A stretch of DNA of 7,002 bases from Planktomarina sp. GTDB taxonomy: Bacteria > Pseudomonadota > Alphaproteobacteria > Rhodobacterales > Rhodobacteraceae. Shown here in pieces: positions 6,545-7,002 of the stretch. Where the stretch lies: positions 1-7,002 of the forward strand of contig JAKMFM010000136.1 in the NCBI GenBank assembly GCA_022425445.1, in the 5' to 3' direction. The translations under genes were made by a program, and so were the position numbers. Position 1 is the stretch's first letter; each line of letters begins with the position of its first letter. A model generated the notes under the pieces. It saw nothing but the letters and a program-made list of their open reading frames with translations. It made no database searches and was not told the origin of the DNA.

Positions 6545-6573
6545 CTTATAATCCGCTTGTGCGCTGTTGAGAA
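6545..6573 (-). promoter_or_regulatory. candidate sigma-70 promoter of the hisBHAFE operon
   Basis: On the minus strand, TTCTCA (6573-6568) and TATAAG (6550-6545) are 17 bases apart and match the consensus at four and five of six positions. Transcription would begin near 6538, giving a leader of about 18 nt with the AAAGGG ribosome-binding site inside it. A leader this short leaves no room for a histidine leader peptide, an attenuator or a T-box. A small dyad, CAGT-GACA-ACTG, lies just upstream of the -35 element near 6582-6593. Confidence 0.55.
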
Positions 6574-6626
6574 GGGGCAAGCAGTGACAACTGTCGCCTT
6601 GCTGCGGGTGGTGTAGGGTTTCAAGC

Positions 6627-6656
6627 AAAAAAAAGGCGGTACCGAAGGGTACCGCC
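6627..6656 (-). terminator. strong Rho-independent terminator, minus strand
   Basis: On the minus strand GGCGGTACC (6656-6648), loop CTTC and GGTACCGCC (6643-6635) make a perfect nine-base-pair stem, followed at once by eight Ts (6634-6627). No T-run follows on the plus strand, so it acts leftward. tRNA-Gly already has its own terminator upstream, so this one either ends a separate small transcript from 6657-6843 or is a backup for readthrough, insulating the his promoter. Confidence 0.9.
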
Positions 6657-6722
6657 AGTCTATGCTTCGATTTCGGGAGGAAATTCTAGCTGAGGCCGTG
6701 ATAGCGGAAAATGCGGCAGCGC
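6627..6722 (-). ncRNA. candidate small RNA with a CCUCCC-containing hairpin
   Basis: This is a hypothesis from layout, not a recognised family. A stand-alone terminator at 6627-6656 has no annotated gene feeding it. Upstream, TTGCAC (6757-6752) and TTAAGT (6734-6729), 17 bases apart, could serve as a promoter starting near 6722, which gives an RNA of about 95 nt. Inside it, ATTTC (6684-6680), loop CTCCC and GAAAT (6674-6670) form a hairpin that displays CCUCCC, an anti-Shine-Dalgarno sequence. Small RNAs with CCUCC-type loops are known in Rhodobacter relatives. The promoter match is modest, and the alternative is a 34-codon ORF in the same place. Confidence 0.3.
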
Positions 6723-6764
6723 AGCAATACTTAACGATGCATTCCCGCTATGTGCAAAACGCAT
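6660..6764 (-). CDS. possible 34-residue small protein of unknown function
   Basis: From ATG 6764-6762 a frame runs to TAG 6662-6660, just three bases before the stem of the terminator at 6627-6656. That spacing is what a real terminal gene would show. The product starts MRFAHSGNASLS and ends in an acidic, proline-containing tail (LEFPPEIEA). It has no membrane helix, no cysteine pair and no family that I recognise. The ribosome-binding site is weak (CAGG about six bases upstream). The frame stays open back into tRNA-Gly, which weakens the coding evidence. It competes with the small-RNA reading of the same segment. Confidence 0.2.
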   Translation of the reverse strand: MRFAHSGNASLSIAALPHFPLSRPQLEFPPEIEA

Positions 6765-6843
6765 AGCAAACCTGTAAATGAAACGTGCTGTGGTGGGGAG
6801 GTGATGCAAAGGTGGCGAAGAAGTAGACGCGACAGTTAGACAT

Positions 6844-6875
6844 AAAAAAACCCGCGTTGCCCGCGGGAGTTTTTT
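6844..6875 (-). terminator. bidirectional-type Rho-independent terminator after tRNA-Gly
   Basis: On the minus strand CCCGCG (6867-6862), loop GGCAA and CGCGGG (6856-6851) form a G+C stem followed by seven Ts (6850-6844). It begins about 15 bases after the tRNA-Gly CCA end and should terminate that transcript. On the plus strand the same stem is followed by AG and six Ts (6870-6875), so it can also stop rightward transcription toward the tRNA. Confidence 0.88.
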
Positions 6876-6881
6876 ACCAAT

Positions 6882-6956
6882 TGGAGCGGGCGAAGAGATT
6901 CGAACTCTCGACCCTAACCTTGGCAAGGTTATGCTCTACCCCTGAGCTACGCCCGC
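6882..6956 (-). tRNA. tRNA-Gly (anticodon GCC), CCA encoded
   Basis: On the minus strand the acceptor stem GCGGGCG (6956-6950) pairs with CGCCCGC, followed by discriminator T and an encoded CCA (6884-6882). The D arm is AGCTCAGGGGTAGAGC. The anticodon stem-loop is AACCT-TGCCA-AGGTT-like, with the loop TTGCCAA giving GCC. The T arm is GAGAG-TTCGAAT-CTCTT. The length is 75 nt, class I. It forms its own transcription unit, with promoter and terminator close by. Confidence 0.98.
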
Positions 6957-6973
6957 ATCCGTTTGGTGAGGCT

Positions 6974-7002
6974 GAAATAGCCCCAGTGGCTTTGTCCTGC
7001 AA
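6974..7002 (-). promoter_or_regulatory. candidate promoter for tRNA-Gly
   Basis: At the window edge, TTGCAG (7002-6997) and TATTTC (6979-6974) are separated by exactly 17 bases on the minus strand. Transcription would start near 6967, about ten bases before the mature tRNA. The first three bases of each element match consensus. Confidence 0.45.

Noticed and set aside
6778..6839. Two tiny plus-strand ORFs (8 and 11 codons) linked by TGATG, the second Arg-rich, after a GGGGAGGT sequence and before a terminator with a plus-strand T-run, resembling a leader peptide with attenuator
   Set aside because: The Shine-Dalgarno is only two bases from the ATG, no plus-strand promoter or downstream gene is visible, and the terminator is fully explained by tRNA-Gly on the other strand.
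6660..6926. An 88-codon minus-strand frame starting inside tRNA-Gly
   Set aside because: Its first residues (LGSRVRISSPAP) are the typical translation of a tRNA, and it passes through the tRNA terminator. Only the last 34 codons could be considered on their own.

Overview
The window looks like chromosomal DNA of an alphaproteobacterium, most likely a marine Rhodobacteraceae (Roseobacter-type) species. That is inferred from the protein sequences (BetA-like GMC oxidoreductase, RlmB-type methyltransferase, monofunctional HisB), from the hisB-hisH-hisA-hisF-hisE order, and from tRNAs with encoded CCA ends. No database search was possible. It is mostly housekeeping DNA with two less ordinary intervals.

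Layout. (1) 1-1644, plus strand: a GMC-family FAD oxidoreductase resembling choline dehydrogenase, missing only a few N-terminal residues at the window edge. (2) 1712-1795, minus strand: tRNA-Tyr(GUA). (3) 1796-2663: a gene-poor interval with a bulged hairpin, a short dyad, and what looks like a decayed fragment of a Wzz-type polysaccharide chain-length regulator (about 2146-2462). (4) 2664-3455, plus strand: rlmB, a 23S rRNA 2'-O-methyltransferase of the SPOUT class. (5) 3452-6520, minus strand: hisB-hisH-hisA-hisF-hisE, a compact operon read leftward from a promoter near 6545-6573. (6) 6521-6881: intergenic DNA with two strong Rho-independent terminators; between them is a segment of about 190 bp that could hold a small RNA or a 34-codon ORF on the minus strand. 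(7) 6882-6956, minus strand: tRNA-Gly(GCC), with its own promoter and terminator.

The his genes work as one pathway. HisE removes pyrophosphate from phosphoribosyl-ATP, HisA isomerises ProFAR to PRFAR, HisH and HisF together form imidazole-glycerol-phosphate synthase (glutaminase plus cyclase), and HisB dehydrates IGP. The other histidine genes (hisG, hisI, hisC, hisD and the phosphatase) are not in the window. hisF and hisE overlap by ATGA, and the other junctions are 4 to 29 nt, consistent with one mRNA and translational coupling. The operon runs head-on into rlmB and the two genes overlap by 4 nt at their 3' ends.

No phage, insertion sequence, CRISPR array, defence system or biosynthetic novelty is evident. 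The best leads are the terminator-bounded unit beside tRNA-Gly, which has a CCUCCC-containing hairpin, and the Wzz remnant.
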